64,000 nt of DNA. Origin: Micromonospora gifhornensis (lineage in GTDB: Bacteria; Actinomycetota; Actinomycetes; Mycobacteriales; Micromonosporaceae). How positions within the stretch are numbered: position 1 is the first letter of the stretch; each line of letters starts with the position of its first letter. Shown here piece by piece: positions 8,602-17,916 of this stretch. The notes under the pieces are model-generated. The model worked only from the letters and a program-made list of their open reading frames with translations. It was not told the origin of the DNA and did no database searches. The position numbers and the translations under genes were made by a program. The DNA lies in NCBI RefSeq assembly GCF_016863515.1, contig NZ_BOPA01000040.1, positions 1 through 64,000 on the forward strand, in the 5' to 3' direction.

Positions 8602-10661
8602 GCCAGGCCCTCCAGTCCTTGGACAACGGCGGAACGTACGGGGTCTCCGAGCAGGCGGACCCGTGCGATCTGTCGCCACAGTTCACGCACTTCCGGGCCT
8701 GCGGCGGCCACGGAACGCACCACGGTCGATGTGTTGCTGCGATCGAGGTCGGCGGGGTCCGAGATGTCGGCGACGGTCACGGTGGTCATTTTCGTCGAGC
8801 CGATCGACCGGAGCGTGCCGGATCCGTCATCGCCGAGCGGGACCATGAGGTTCCGGCGATCGGACGACGGTCCAAAGTGAATGTGAAGAAGAAAGCCGGC
8901 GAGCCGGGGTGACGCTTTTAGGCGTATCCACGCCCCGGCCAGCACCTCAGTGTCGAGCAGGTCACCGAGAGCCGTGGGCCCACCCACCGGGTCCAACGTC
9001 TGCGGCAGCATGTCGCGCAAGTCGTGGGCTAGGTCGAGGTCGTCCGGCGCACGGCGGGGTGGGTCGTCGGGAGTGAAGAGGGTGTCGGATTCGGCGCCGA
9101 GCACGTCGCCGTCGAGCAGTCCGGCGACATCCGGTCCGGCGAGTCGGAGAACGGTACGCCAGGCGAGTCGGGTCTGCCGGTCCGCCGCAGCGGCGGTGGC
9201 CTCCCGGAGGGCGGTCGCGTCCCACACATCGACACGGTCGACGGGAATCGGTTCAGCGACGCGGATCGGGGTGCCGCGATCTGCGCCCAGAAGCACCGCG
9301 CGTACCTCGGGGGTTTCATCTCCGGGGAGCGGAAGCCGGCACGTCCGTAGCCGCCCCGCCGAGGTGTAGGTGACCGTGACAATGGCTGGCCCGGCCGTCG
9401 CCGGGTCAACGAGAACCTCGTGCCGGCGTCGAACCGGGTGGTAGGCCGTGCCGAAACGTAGGTCGCCGACTGTCGTCCAGGTCCACGACATGTCCGGAGT
9501 CGCCGTTTCGGCTGCGAGTGTGGCTCGGATCGGCGGAGGGCGTAGGTCTGTAGTGGACATGTCAGCGGCTGGTTCCAGCGAGATGAACGCGTCGTCGGGT
9601 ATCCCGGTGACCGGGATCGCCACCGGTGCCGCGGGACCGGTGGCAGGGTACGTGACGGTCGGCATGGTGAGGTCGGCGGTGGCGGCGAACCCGGAGACCC
9701 GTTGCCAGGCCGCTTCCAGTTCGTCGTCGAATCGGGGCGTCACCGCCCGCACCGTCCGGACAGAATCGGCGAGCAGCCGCAGTCCTGCCGTCCACAGCGG
9801 AGGTGACTCCTCGCATGCCTGGATGAGCAGGCGACGCGCCGACGGGTCTTCCGGGTCCGCCAGGATGAGCGCCGCTGCCCGGACGATCAGCCAGTCCACG
9901 TCCTTGCCGAAGCCAGCCGATGAAGGCGCGGTCCGGCGGCCGAGCACATCCCAGTACGCCAGTGCGAGCCGGTCGGCCGGATCCACGCTGTCGGCCAGAT
10001 GCTCGGCAATCAGCGCCGCGGCCTCGAGCCGGCCGAGTGTCAGGTACGTCATCAGGGCGTCGGCGCCGGGACTAGGGCCGGTGACCGCGACGGCCAGCGG
10101 CGAGAACCCGTCCTGCCGGCGCCGGACGACCGCATGTGCCGCGCCGTGCTCCGGAAGCACGGCGACCTGCCAGACGGTTTCCGGGCCACCGAACTGGACG
10201 GCGCGGGCGCCCCGGCTGCGAACGCGAATGTTGGTGCCGTCGCCGCTGGTCAGTACCGGCTGACGGATCGTCCGCCAAAGACCGCGTGGCCCGATGCGGG
10301 TCCACTGCCGTAGCCAGATCGCGTCTGCCGACGATGGTCGCAGCGGGCTGACCGGTCCGGTGAGCCCGGCCCGCACGAAATCGGCGGGATACCCCAGCAG
10401 ACCCACGTCGATCCGGACATCGGCAGACGGTGTCAGCCGAGAGCTAAGGGTGTCGCCGCACGGGGTGTGGACCACCACGCCTGCATGGCCGGACGTCGGC
10501 CCATTCACGAACTGCCGGCGGCCTACGGCGACCGCAGTCGCGCTGATCCGGCGTAAGCTCCCGTCGAGAATCTCTACGACGACCGGAACCCCCTCGGCTG
10601 CGCGAACCGCCGAGGTTAGCGTCAGGCCGAATGCGGCCGACCCCGAAGCGGCGTACGTCAT
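8598..10661 (-). CDS. Unknown 687-aa protein of the caspase/Lon operon
   Basis: I do not recognise a family. The N-terminal third is beta-rich and carries VPVVVEILDG and GHAGVVVHTPCGDTL. The middle (about 180-340) is Ala/Leu-rich and helical, with runs such as LTLGRLEAAALIAEHLADS that could be a TPR-like solenoid. The C-terminal half alternates Pro-rich beta segments with a final helical part (ELWRQIARVRLL). No transmembrane segment, P-loop or catalytic triad is evident. The start is fixed by an ATGA overlap with the caspase gene at 10658-10661, and its own stop overlaps the propeller gene start. Tight coupling to a caspase-like protein suggests a substrate, partner or inhibitor; that is inference. 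Confidence 0.6.
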   Translation of the reverse strand: MTYAASGSAAFGLTLTSAVRAAEGVPVVVEILDGSLRRISATAVAVGRRQFVNGPTSGHAGVVVHTPCGDTLSSRLTPSADVRIDVGLLGYPADFVRAGLTGPVSPLRPSSADAIWLRQWTRIGPRGLWRTIRQPVLTSGDGTNIRVRSRGARAVQFGGPETVWQVAVLPEHGAAHAVVRRRQDGFSPLAVAVTGPSPGADALMTYLTLGRLEAAALIAEHLADSVDPADRLALAYWDVLGRRTAPSSAGFGKDVDWLIVRAAALILADPEDPSARRLLIQACEESPPLWTAGLRLLADSVRTVRAVTPRFDDELEAAWQRVSGFAATADLTMPTVTYPATGPAAPVAIPVTGIPDDAFISLEPAADMSTTDLRPPPIRATLAAETATPDMSWTWTTVGDLRFGTAYHPVRRRHEVLVDPATAGPAIVTVTYTSAGRLRTCRLPLPGDETPEVRAVLLGADRGTPIRVAEPIPVDRVDVWDATALREATAAAADRQTRLAWRTVLRLAGPDVAGLLDGDVLGAESDTLFTPDDPPRRAPDDLDLAHDLRDMLPQTLDPVGGPTALGDLLDTEVLAGAWIRLKASPRLAGFLLHIHFGPSSDRRNLMVPLGDDGSGTLRSIGSTKMTTVTVADISDPADLDRSNTSTVVRSVAAAGPEVRELWRQIARVRLLGDPVRSAVVQGLEGLA

Positions 10662-11800
10662 GGCAGCACCCGCAGGCGGATAGGTGACCCGGGGGGCAAC
10701 ACTTCGACCAGTCGCAGGGTGTCGGGATATTCCTTGCGTCCGAAGGTCGCCTCTAGACGATGGCTGCCGGCGGCGGACCGCACCGTCCACGGCGCGCCGT
10801 CAGACGGTGAGGACCCGAGGCGGTGAACATCAGCGTCCTCGAGCCGTTGGTAGGTGAGTTCAGCCGTGCGGTGCGCATCGGTCGGTGCGCAGGCGACGGT
10901 GAACTCCACCGGCGGCGCGCCGGCCAACCGCCACAGTTCGGCCTTGCCCCGCATGTCGTCCTGCCGGGTCGGCTGGTTATCGTCGCCGCGGAAGTCACGA
11001 ACGAGGGTGTCGATCGCCGGTCCCAAGTCGGTCGTGTGCACCGCCCAGTCCTGGTAGACATTGCGGCTGGCGGCGCGTCCGGAGAACGCAGCCAGCAGGG
11101 CCCGGGTGAAGTACGAGACTTCGTTGCGCCGGCCTTCGGCCGTGATGCCGGGCGCGCTCGCCAAAACAGTGACGGTGCTGGAAGCGCCGCCGCCGACCGT
11201 GTTTACCGCCGCCGTCTCGAGCCCCTGTACCACCACGCGGTGCGACATCAGATACGGAGCCGTGCCCGCACACGAGTCGACGAAAAAACACTGTGTGCGG
11301 GGAAGGCCCTGCGTGCTGGCGTTGCGGGTCGACTCGAACTCGAACGCACCGGTCAACGGCGAGAACTCGTTGGCGCGGAAGTCGCTGGCGAGCAGAAGTC
11401 GCTGCGTGTCGAACTGCAGGCCGTGGCCGCAAAAGTAGAAGAGCGCGACGTTATCCGGATGAGTGGAGGCCCGCTGGCGCCAACGGGCGTATGCCTCGAC
11501 GATATTGGCGATCGTCGGCTCCGTCGTGGCCGGAACCGCATCAGTGACATCCGGGTGGGGCGAGACGAGCAAGTCGACGCTGGCCAGCGGCACGGTCCAC
11601 AGGTCAGGGTCGGCGGTGGTGCGCAGCCACTCCGCGACGGCCACTGCCGACACCGGAGCCGACGTCAACTGGCCCAGGCCGTAGAACTGGGTCGGATCGG
11701 GAATCTGCGGCCCGGTGCCGCCCGGCAGGTGCCGGTAGCCGCCGACTCCGATCACCAGCGCGTGCACGCCGGGTGTCGACGCCGGGTCCTCGACGTACAT
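10658..11800 (-). CDS. Caspase-like cysteine peptidase (C14 family)
   Basis: 380 aa. The caspase/metacaspase fold is recognised from HALVIGVGGYRHL near the N-terminus, the catalytic His in YFCGHGLQ (H126) and the catalytic Cys in FFVDSCAGT (C177). A later ASAPGITA/YFTRALLAAF segment matches the p10-like part. After about residue 280 a beta-rich C-terminal domain follows, ending at SPIRLRVLP; it may bind the partner encoded next. The start ATG at 11800 overlaps the hydrolase stop by one base (TGATG). Bacterial caspase-like proteins commonly act as triggered effectors of conflict systems. Activation by the co-encoded Lon-WD40 protein is my inference. Confidence 0.85.
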   Translation of the reverse strand: MYVEDPASTPGVHALVIGVGGYRHLPGGTGPQIPDPTQFYGLGQLTSAPVSAVAVAEWLRTTADPDLWTVPLASVDLLVSPHPDVTDAVPATTEPTIANIVEAYARWRQRASTHPDNVALFYFCGHGLQFDTQRLLLASDFRANEFSPLTGAFEFESTRNASTQGLPRTQCFFVDSCAGTAPYLMSHRVVVQGLETAAVNTVGGGASSTVTVLASAPGITAEGRRNEVSYFTRALLAAFSGRAASRNVYQDWAVHTTDLGPAIDTLVRDFRGDDNQPTRQDDMRGKAELWRLAGAPPVEFTVACAPTDAHRTAELTYQRLEDADVHRLGSSPSDGAPWTVRSAAGSHRLEATFGRKEYPDTLRLVEVLPPGSPIRLRVLP

Positions 11801-12990
11801 CAGGCGCCGCCTTCCAGACGGGCGCCGAGGCGCCGGAAAAAGCTCGGCCGGACGAAGTACGACGAATGCGCCTTGAGTAGCCCGTAGCCGGTGGAGTAGG
11901 CAAAGTCGTCGACGCCGCTGAACACGCCGGAAGCGGCGAAACTGAGGACGTCACACTCGTCGAACACGTTGAGCCAGCGACCGATCGAGGCGGGGCGCGG
12001 GCTGCGGTCCCGCGCGGCGACCGCCGGCGCGGCCACTGCCGGAAGTAGGTCGAGTTCGGCGAACAAGCCGACCTGCGAGCCGACGGTCACCAGTACGTCG
12101 CAGGACAGGTCCGGCCGAAGGTGAGACAGCAGGTCGAACACAATGTTGCCGCCCATGCTGTGCGCGACCACCACCACGTGCGGGTCGGCGTCTGTACGCG
12201 CGTCATGGGCCTGTCGCAGGTCGGCCGTGACTGTCGACGCGATCGGCCCGTCGGCGCCGCTTTGTTCCCGCTGCCGAAGGTAGGCCAGCACGTCACCCAT
12301 GAACGTGGCGACGCCCGTGTGGACCCGGCGCCGCAGCACCGAGCCCGCGACCGCGGAGGTGAACCGTGGTCCGGCGGTCCGGATGCGGTCCAGCGCCTCG
12401 CGAAGCACTACGGTCGCCTCGCGAACGCCGAACGACTCTGTGTCGCCGGCCGCGGCATCGGCTCGCTCGACCGCCTCGACGATCCGGCCGAACAGCGCCG
12501 GATCGTTGCCCACATCGATCAAGTCGGTTGCCCTGACACCGTCGGCCCACCGCGATGCTTCGTAGGCGAAACCGGCCAGGGAATCGACGTCGGCTGAGTC
12601 GATCCACTCGACCTCGCTGGCAACCGTCCACAGAAGATCCACCGCGGCGGGCGCCGACATGCGCGCCGTAGCCAGCAGGGTGCGATCGGGAGGTGGGGGC
12701 TCCTCCCACGCGGTGAGCGCTGCCTCGGCGAGGACACCGTCACTGGACGTCGGATCGTCCGGCGCGCCGAAGGCCTCGACGTCCGGACCGGGAAGCGACG
12801 CGTGATCCCACCGGAACGTGGCTGCCTCGCTGCCCCAGTACGGGTTGAAGACCCGGGTCGACTTCGGGTCCAGTCCGAGCGTCGGCCCCAGGAAGCGGCG
12901 AAGCAGCGCGGTCCGTGCGGCGACCCGACGATCGTACGCCTTGCCTGTTCCGCGTCGGGTGCCAACCCCGTGGACGAAGACAATGGGCAT
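11800..12990 (-). CDS. Alpha/beta hydrolase (lipase/esterase-like)
   Basis: 396 aa. The oxyanion-hole region IVFVHGVGT is at the very N-terminus and the nucleophile elbow VVVAHSMGGN carries the Ser near residue 277. The large insert between them is Arg/Asp/Glu-rich and helical. The C-terminal region NVFDECDVLSFAASGVF and the late KAHSSYF His are candidates for the acid and base. There is no signal peptide, so it is probably cytoplasmic. ATG at 12990 with GGAGG 7 nt upstream; 27 nt after the Lon-WD40 gene. The lipase-like motif makes lipid or ester hydrolysis possible, and a membrane-damaging effector role is speculative. Confidence 0.8.
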   Translation of the reverse strand: MPIVFVHGVGTRRGTGKAYDRRVAARTALLRRFLGPTLGLDPKSTRVFNPYWGSEAATFRWDHASLPGPDVEAFGAPDDPTSSDGVLAEAALTAWEEPPPPDRTLLATARMSAPAAVDLLWTVASEVEWIDSADVDSLAGFAYEASRWADGVRATDLIDVGNDPALFGRIVEAVERADAAAGDTESFGVREATVVLREALDRIRTAGPRFTSAVAGSVLRRRVHTGVATFMGDVLAYLRQREQSGADGPIASTVTADLRQAHDARTDADPHVVVVAHSMGGNIVFDLLSHLRPDLSCDVLVTVGSQVGLFAELDLLPAVAAPAVAARDRSPRPASIGRWLNVFDECDVLSFAASGVFSGVDDFAYSTGYGLLKAHSSYFVRPSFFRRLGARLEGGA

Positions 12991-13017
12991 CGAGGTGCCT
13001 CCGGGTCGTAGCGGTGG

Positions 13018-16000
13018 TCAACGGATCGGGGGGATCTGGTCGGCGGTGGTCGCCTTCCGGTCGTGCTCGCTCCATGTGCCGTCGGCGTTACGACGCAGAA
13101 CGTAGGTCACCCAGTTGCTGGGGCAGCAGTTGGCGTCTGTCGCGTTGTACACTCCGGCCCAGATGTGCAGACCGTCGTCGTAGGGTTCGGCGCGCACATC
13201 GCTGAGGCTCAACTCGATGCGCCCCTCGGTGACGAGATTAAGCGCGATCCGCTCGCTCCAGCCGACCCGGTGATGCTCGATGGCCAAGGTCCGTTCGCCT
13301 CCACGGTCGCTCATCCCCCGGATCAGGATCCGCACGCCCGCCCACGTGTCGCTGGTTTGCAGCACGGGCACCCAACTCTTTCCGTCCGGAGCGCCACGGA
13401 AGAGCACCATGCGGTGCTTGTAGTTCTCCGGATCGGAGGGATCGGGCGTCCCGAAGGTCTTCGTCCACGCGTAGTCGTTCTCGCCGCCGAACAGGACGCC
13501 GCATTCACCGCTGCCGGTGATCAGCGGTCGGCACTCGTCGCTGACCCGGGGCACCGCCGCGCCGGTGGCGGTGACGAGCACACCGCCCGGCGTCGTGCCG
13601 TCCGGGCCGGCGGTTTGCGGCCCGGAGGCCGACGGCACCGGACGCGGCGGCAGTCCCGTGCACTGCTTCCTGTACTCGGCGGCGGGCTCGCCGCTGTACC
13701 GGCGTACCTCCGCCACGGTCAGTTCCCGTGCGCCGAGATCGCACGCCACACCGATCAGCGTCGCCTTGTCGACGGGCCAGGTCAGCGCCATAGATTCCCC
13801 TTCGGCACGATTGCCTCCTGCGATTGCGTACTGCGTTAGTGCCGGTTGCAGCGTCCCGGCCAGTATCCGGCCGGCCGGGTCCACGGCGATCCGGCTCACC
13901 GGCTGCCCTGCCGGCACCGTCGCAGTCACGGTCAGCGCGTCCGCGTCCAGCAGAGCCAACCCGTGGTCGACGGCCACCACCACGCGGCCGTGCACCGTCG
14001 CGGCCGCGATGTCACGGACCGTACCGCCGACCGTCACGGGATCGGTCAGCGGTTCCAGGTCCGCCGAGTACGCCCGCACCACGCCGTCGGCACCGCCAGC
14101 CACCACCCGGCCGGCGATAACGACGACCGCGGTGACACCGCCGCGGTTGGCCGGCGTGGTCGACATGCGGGACAGGTCGGCGAGCGGCGCCCGGACCAAC
14201 GTCCCTACGTCGTCCCCAAAGTTCCGCCCACGGGTGCCGACGATCAACGTTTCCCCGCTGACGGCGAATGCGCTCGCAGCCCCTTGCCACAACCGGCTGG
14301 AGGTGAGAAACCGCCAACTGACCGGGTCCCAAAGTTGCACCATGCCCGATCCGCAGCCGACCGCGAACCGTGGCGGCCGTACAGGAAGGAAAGCGACGGC
14401 GGTCACCCCGCGGCAGCCGGACAGGAGATGCTCCTGATCCGGCACGTCGATCCGGCTGAAGTCTCCGCGGTCGAGGACGACGAGCGGTTCGACGGCTTCT
14501 TCCTCGGTGTTTCCAACCACGATCGTAGGAAGGTCGTCGGCCGGCGGCACCGCGAGGAGGTTTGGGACAGGCGAACGGATCGAGGTGTTCGGGGCACTGG
14601 TGGTGAGGCCGAGCGACGCCGACCGCTGTCCGTCCGGGTATCTGGTCAGGGAGTCGAACTGTAGGGTGAATACCGAACCGGCGGCGTCGATACCGACGTC
14701 GTCGACCTGGGACACACCCAGAGATGGTTCGGCGAGTGGACGGCGTTTGTCTTCCCAGACGTGGATCCGCCCACCCAGCGCGGGGGTCAGCAGACCCGCA
14801 TCGTACAGCGACGCACCGGGGAGGGTTCCGTCCCTGATCGAGCGGATCCCAAACGAGTGGTGGTCGGCTTTGTCCTCCGACACGGTCGCGTGTTCCATCA
14901 TTATCGTCCGTCGTTCCTGCCCGACGGCTAGCCGCGAGCCGTGGACCGTCAGGCTCCGGACCGACCCGAAGATTCCCGCTGTGGGAAAGGTGTCGGCCTC
15001 GTGACCGGCGTCGAGATCCCATGATTGCAGGCCCTGGTCGGTGCCGATGAGCAGAGCGCCTGCGGGTTGATGGTGCTTCGCGTACGCGCTGGCGTCCGGA
15101 ACCAGAGCGAGAGCGCGGATAGGTCCCCGGTCAGGGACGTCGACAACCTTCGTCGTCGGCGTTCCGCGGGGCGTCGCGGCGAGCGGCCGGTAGTCGACAG
15201 CCAGCAGCCGGTTCGCGGCCGTTCCCGCGTAGAGGATGCCGCTACCTGGCGGACCGAAGGCCACCGCCGTGACGGCTGCAGGCCGCACCGGAAGCTTGGT
15301 GTGTGGACGGAGTTCAGTCAGCAGCGCGCCGGTCGACGCGTCAAGCAGGGTGATCCACCCCTCGTTGTCCCCGGCCGCGACAACGGTGCCGTCCGGGCTG
15401 TACGCCACCGACCACACCGTGCCGATATTGCGGTTCGTGCGTTGCACGACCGGTCCCGCGGTGATCCGTCCGTCGGCGATCGTCCAGAAGCCCGGTGCCT
15501 CGTCACCAGCAGTGATGAACGATGTCGGGATGACCGGACTGACCGCGATCTGGTTCACCGGGCCGTCGTGGGCCCGACCCTGACGGGTATGAACCGTCCG
15601 AGCTGACCGGTACGCACCGAACAGTCGCCCGTCTGCGGTCCCGCCGATCACAAGGTCCTGCCCGGCGGCAGAGGCGACGGCGGTGGCGGTGACGGTGACG
15701 GTGCGGTCGTTGCCGGTGACTTCGCCAGCGTAGCTGCCGTTGTACGCGACCTGCCCGAGAAGCGCCTGCAGGGCACCGGCCCGGGAGGAGTCGTTGGGCG
15801 CCTGCGCCACCGCCTGCGCGGCCAGCAGGCCCGCGAGCCCGGGTTCGACGTCGCCCTTCTCCCGTGCGGCGGCGATCAGGTTGGTGGTGACCTTTTCCTG
15901 CCGCTCGATGTCTCTCTGGTGATCGACGACCACAAAGACCGACGCGGCGGCGAACACGGCAACGACTGTCGTGACACCGGCGCCGATCGCAATTCGGCGG

Positions 16001-17124
16001 TGCTTTCGCGGCAACTCCGTGGCACGCCGGTGCGCCTCGGCGACGGTGGCGACCCGGTGCGGCTCGACCGCAGTCGGCGCGGTTCCGTCAAAATCACGGT
16101 TGGCCGCCGGCACGATCGGCGTCAACGCCTGCTGCCCGGCGACCGTCAGCTTCGCAGCCAGGCCGCCCACCGGGCCAATGCCACCGTGCGCATCAACGGC
16201 ACCCGTCAACGCGACGCGTCCGCGCAGCCCGCGCACCCGGGTCACCCACTCCACGGGGCTGCGCGGAGGGTTCAGTCGCAGCCGTTGTGCGGTCAGAAGC
16301 ACAGCGAACGCCGCGCCGGCGGAGTCGCCGGACATCTCGGCCACCGGCCGCCCGTCCGAGGGGTCGGTGGCAGTCAGTGTCCAGAGCAGGCACGGCATCA
16401 CATCGGTCGGCCGGAACGTCGAGTGCCACGCGTGTGTCAGTGCGTCCCGGAACGCGGGATCCGCATGGAAGAAGCCCATCAACCGGGGATCGGGGAACAG
16501 GCCTGGTGGTCCGTCCGGGAGACAGGTGACTTCCAGCCGTCCGACCGCACCGGAAACCGTGGATCCACCAGGGTCGGCGTCGAAGAGAACGTGAGTGGCC
16601 ACGGAGTATTCGGCCCGGTCAGGATCGTAGCCCCAACGACCAGCGATCAGCGCCACGAGAAGCGCCACCATCGTGCGTGCCGGGCCTGGCCGAAGCATAG
16701 CGAGTTGGCGCAGCGCGGCCGTCAGACCTGGATCGTTGTCGCGTTCCAACCGTTCCAGTCCGCCGTCGGGCGGCATATCGCGGGGGAGCGAACCGGCCTC
16801 GCGCCAGCGTCGGTACGCCATGCGCAGATCGTCCGTCACCCGGTCGGGGGCGATGCCGGACGCCGCGCGTACTGCGGCCAACTGCGCCGCCGCATCGTCG
16901 GCGAGCCTTCGCCCGTCGGACCTAAGCCGTGCTGTATTGATGAGTGCGGTTGCTTCCTCCGACGCCAGCCAGCCCCGGTCCTCGCGAAGGGCACCCGCAC
17001 ACACCTTCCACCACAACCGCCGGGAATCCGCGAACACCGCCGTCGGATCCGCATGTTGGTCCAGCAATAGCTGCCGCAGTTCGTGGCGAGGCTGAAACGG
17101 CTCAGCACCGATGGTGTCGGACAT
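13018..17124 (-). CDS. Lon-type S16 peptidase domain fused to TM segment and WD40-like propeller
   Basis: 1368 aa. Residues about 150-345 resemble the Lon (S16) proteolytic domain: EMSGDSAGAAFAVLL supplies the nucleophile Ser (S268) and GGIGPVGGLAAKLTVA the Lys (K325), in the usual order and spacing. No AAA+ domain precedes them; residues 1-150 are helical. A single transmembrane helix spans about 379-400. Next comes a helical linker (LAGLLAAQAVAQAPND) of the kind found before propellers in NACHT-WD40 proteins, then repeated propeller blades with VAYSPDGTVVAAGDN-like strands to about residue 1150. A C-terminal beta domain closes the protein. First gene of the operon, ATG at 17124. A membrane-tethered sensor-protease is a reasonable model, but signal and substrate are unknown. 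Confidence 0.8.
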   Translation of the reverse strand: MSDTIGAEPFQPRHELRQLLLDQHADPTAVFADSRRLWWKVCAGALREDRGWLASEEATALINTARLRSDGRRLADDAAAQLAAVRAASGIAPDRVTDDLRMAYRRWREAGSLPRDMPPDGGLERLERDNDPGLTAALRQLAMLRPGPARTMVALLVALIAGRWGYDPDRAEYSVATHVLFDADPGGSTVSGAVGRLEVTCLPDGPPGLFPDPRLMGFFHADPAFRDALTHAWHSTFRPTDVMPCLLWTLTATDPSDGRPVAEMSGDSAGAAFAVLLTAQRLRLNPPRSPVEWVTRVRGLRGRVALTGAVDAHGGIGPVGGLAAKLTVAGQQALTPIVPAANRDFDGTAPTAVEPHRVATVAEAHRRATELPRKHRRIAIGAGVTTVVAVFAAASVFVVVDHQRDIERQEKVTTNLIAAAREKGDVEPGLAGLLAAQAVAQAPNDSSRAGALQALLGQVAYNGSYAGEVTGNDRTVTVTATAVASAAGQDLVIGGTADGRLFGAYRSARTVHTRQGRAHDGPVNQIAVSPVIPTSFITAGDEAPGFWTIADGRITAGPVVQRTNRNIGTVWSVAYSPDGTVVAAGDNEGWITLLDASTGALLTELRPHTKLPVRPAAVTAVAFGPPGSGILYAGTAANRLLAVDYRPLAATPRGTPTTKVVDVPDRGPIRALALVPDASAYAKHHQPAGALLIGTDQGLQSWDLDAGHEADTFPTAGIFGSVRSLTVHGSRLAVGQERRTIMMEHATVSEDKADHHSFGIRSIRDGTLPGASLYDAGLLTPALGGRIHVWEDKRRPLAEPSLGVSQVDDVGIDAAGSVFTLQFDSLTRYPDGQRSASLGLTTSAPNTSIRSPVPNLLAVPPADDLPTIVVGNTEEEAVEPLVVLDRGDFSRIDVPDQEHLLSGCRGVTAVAFLPVRPPRFAVGCGSGMVQLWDPVSWRFLTSSRLWQGAASAFAVSGETLIVGTRGRNFGDDVGTLVRAPLADLSRMSTTPANRGGVTAVVVIAGRVVAGGADGVVRAYSADLEPLTDPVTVGGTVRDIAAATVHGRVVVAVDHGLALLDADALTVTATVPAGQPVSRIAVDPAGRILAGTLQPALTQYAIAGGNRAEGESMALTWPVDKATLIGVACDLGARELTVAEVRRYSGEPAAEYRKQCTGLPPRPVPSASGPQTAGPDGTTPGGVLVTATGAAVPRVSDECRPLITGSGECGVLFGGENDYAWTKTFGTPDPSDPENYKHRMVLFRGAPDGKSWVPVLQTSDTWAGVRILIRGMSDRGGERTLAIEHHRVGWSERIALNLVTEGRIELSLSDVRAEPYDDGLHIWAGVYNATDANCCPSNWVTYVLRRNADGTWSEHDRKATTADQIPPIR

Positions 17125-17277
17125 CGCTGCGAATGCTTCCAGCGTCGTCGAGGCGCGGACAAGAGCGCCGGACGAAGTCCGGCCGGTTGGTGGAAGCGGA
17201 AAGACGATCAGTCACCGAAGGGGGATGAATTTTCCGGCCTGCCGGTGGGTGTGCCTGAGTCGTGCGGGTACGCGCGG

Positions 17278-17580
17278 TTACGATTTCGACAGGGTGGCAC
17301 ACCCGAACGGATGACAAAGTTCGATGCGAGGGTGTTCATACAGCGGCGCGTTGTCGACGATCACCAGGTAGCCGTCCGCCGGCAGCCAGTGCAGGTCTCG
17401 GAGGCGATCGGACAGCGCGTTCCAGTTCCAGCCGAAGTAGCTGGGGAAAAGCAAGGCGTCCGAAAAGCCGTAGAAGACGTGGCCGGCATTCGCCATCCTC
17501 GTGCCGTCAAGGCGGGCGACCACGAATCTGCCGGACACGGGTAGCACCGCGGCCATCTCCACCAGAAGCCACGCGAGCAA
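17278..17580 (-). CDS. Barstar-like protein, possibly truncated
   Basis: 100 aa. The segment FYGFSDALLFPSYFGWNWN followed by ALSDRLRDL and YLVIVDNA is the signature of barstar (barnase inhibitor) family proteins. The family normally continues with another helix and strand after this point, whereas here the frame ends 20 residues later with CATLSKS. The immunity protein is therefore either short or broken. No barnase or other ribonuclease toxin gene lies beside it. Translation could begin at 17580 or at an internal Met 8 codons later. It sits 153 nt upstream of the Lon-WD40 operon on the same strand, so it might share or precede the operon promoter. Confidence 0.6.
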   Translation of the reverse strand: MLAWLLVEMAAVLPVSGRFVVARLDGTRMANAGHVFYGFSDALLFPSYFGWNWNALSDRLRDLHWLPADGYLVIVDNAPLYEHPRIELCHPFGCATLSKS

Positions 17581-17916
17581 ACCACCAGCGGATCACTGGA
17601 GCAGTGCACGCTTCGCCCGTCATCCGGTCCACTTCGATCGACCTCATCCGCGGCAATCGCGGCCTCGTGCGCTCGCCCGCTCGACCTTTCCAGTCTTTCG
17701 GGAACGCAGAGAAGCAGGACAGGTGAACTGCTCGACAACCGGCTGAGGCCGGAGGCCTCTCGCTGGCACACTCTCTAGAGCATCCTAGGACGTGGAATTC
17801 TCGTGCACGCATAGGCAGGACCGACTCACGGCCATCGCGACTGCCAAACAGGCATCCAACTTCCGAGCGTCAGCGATCAAGCCGTCGACCGGCCGAAGCC
17901 ACATCCCACTCCCCCG
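17581..17916. other. Gap without a recognisable gene
   Basis: This 336-bp stretch lies between the start of the barstar-like ORF and the stop of the PD-(D/E)XK-like gene. The open frames crossing it are Arg- and Pro-rich shadows without a ribosome binding site. I see no clear hairpin or RNA gene. It must hold whatever promoter drives the barstar-like ORF. Confidence 0.5.
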
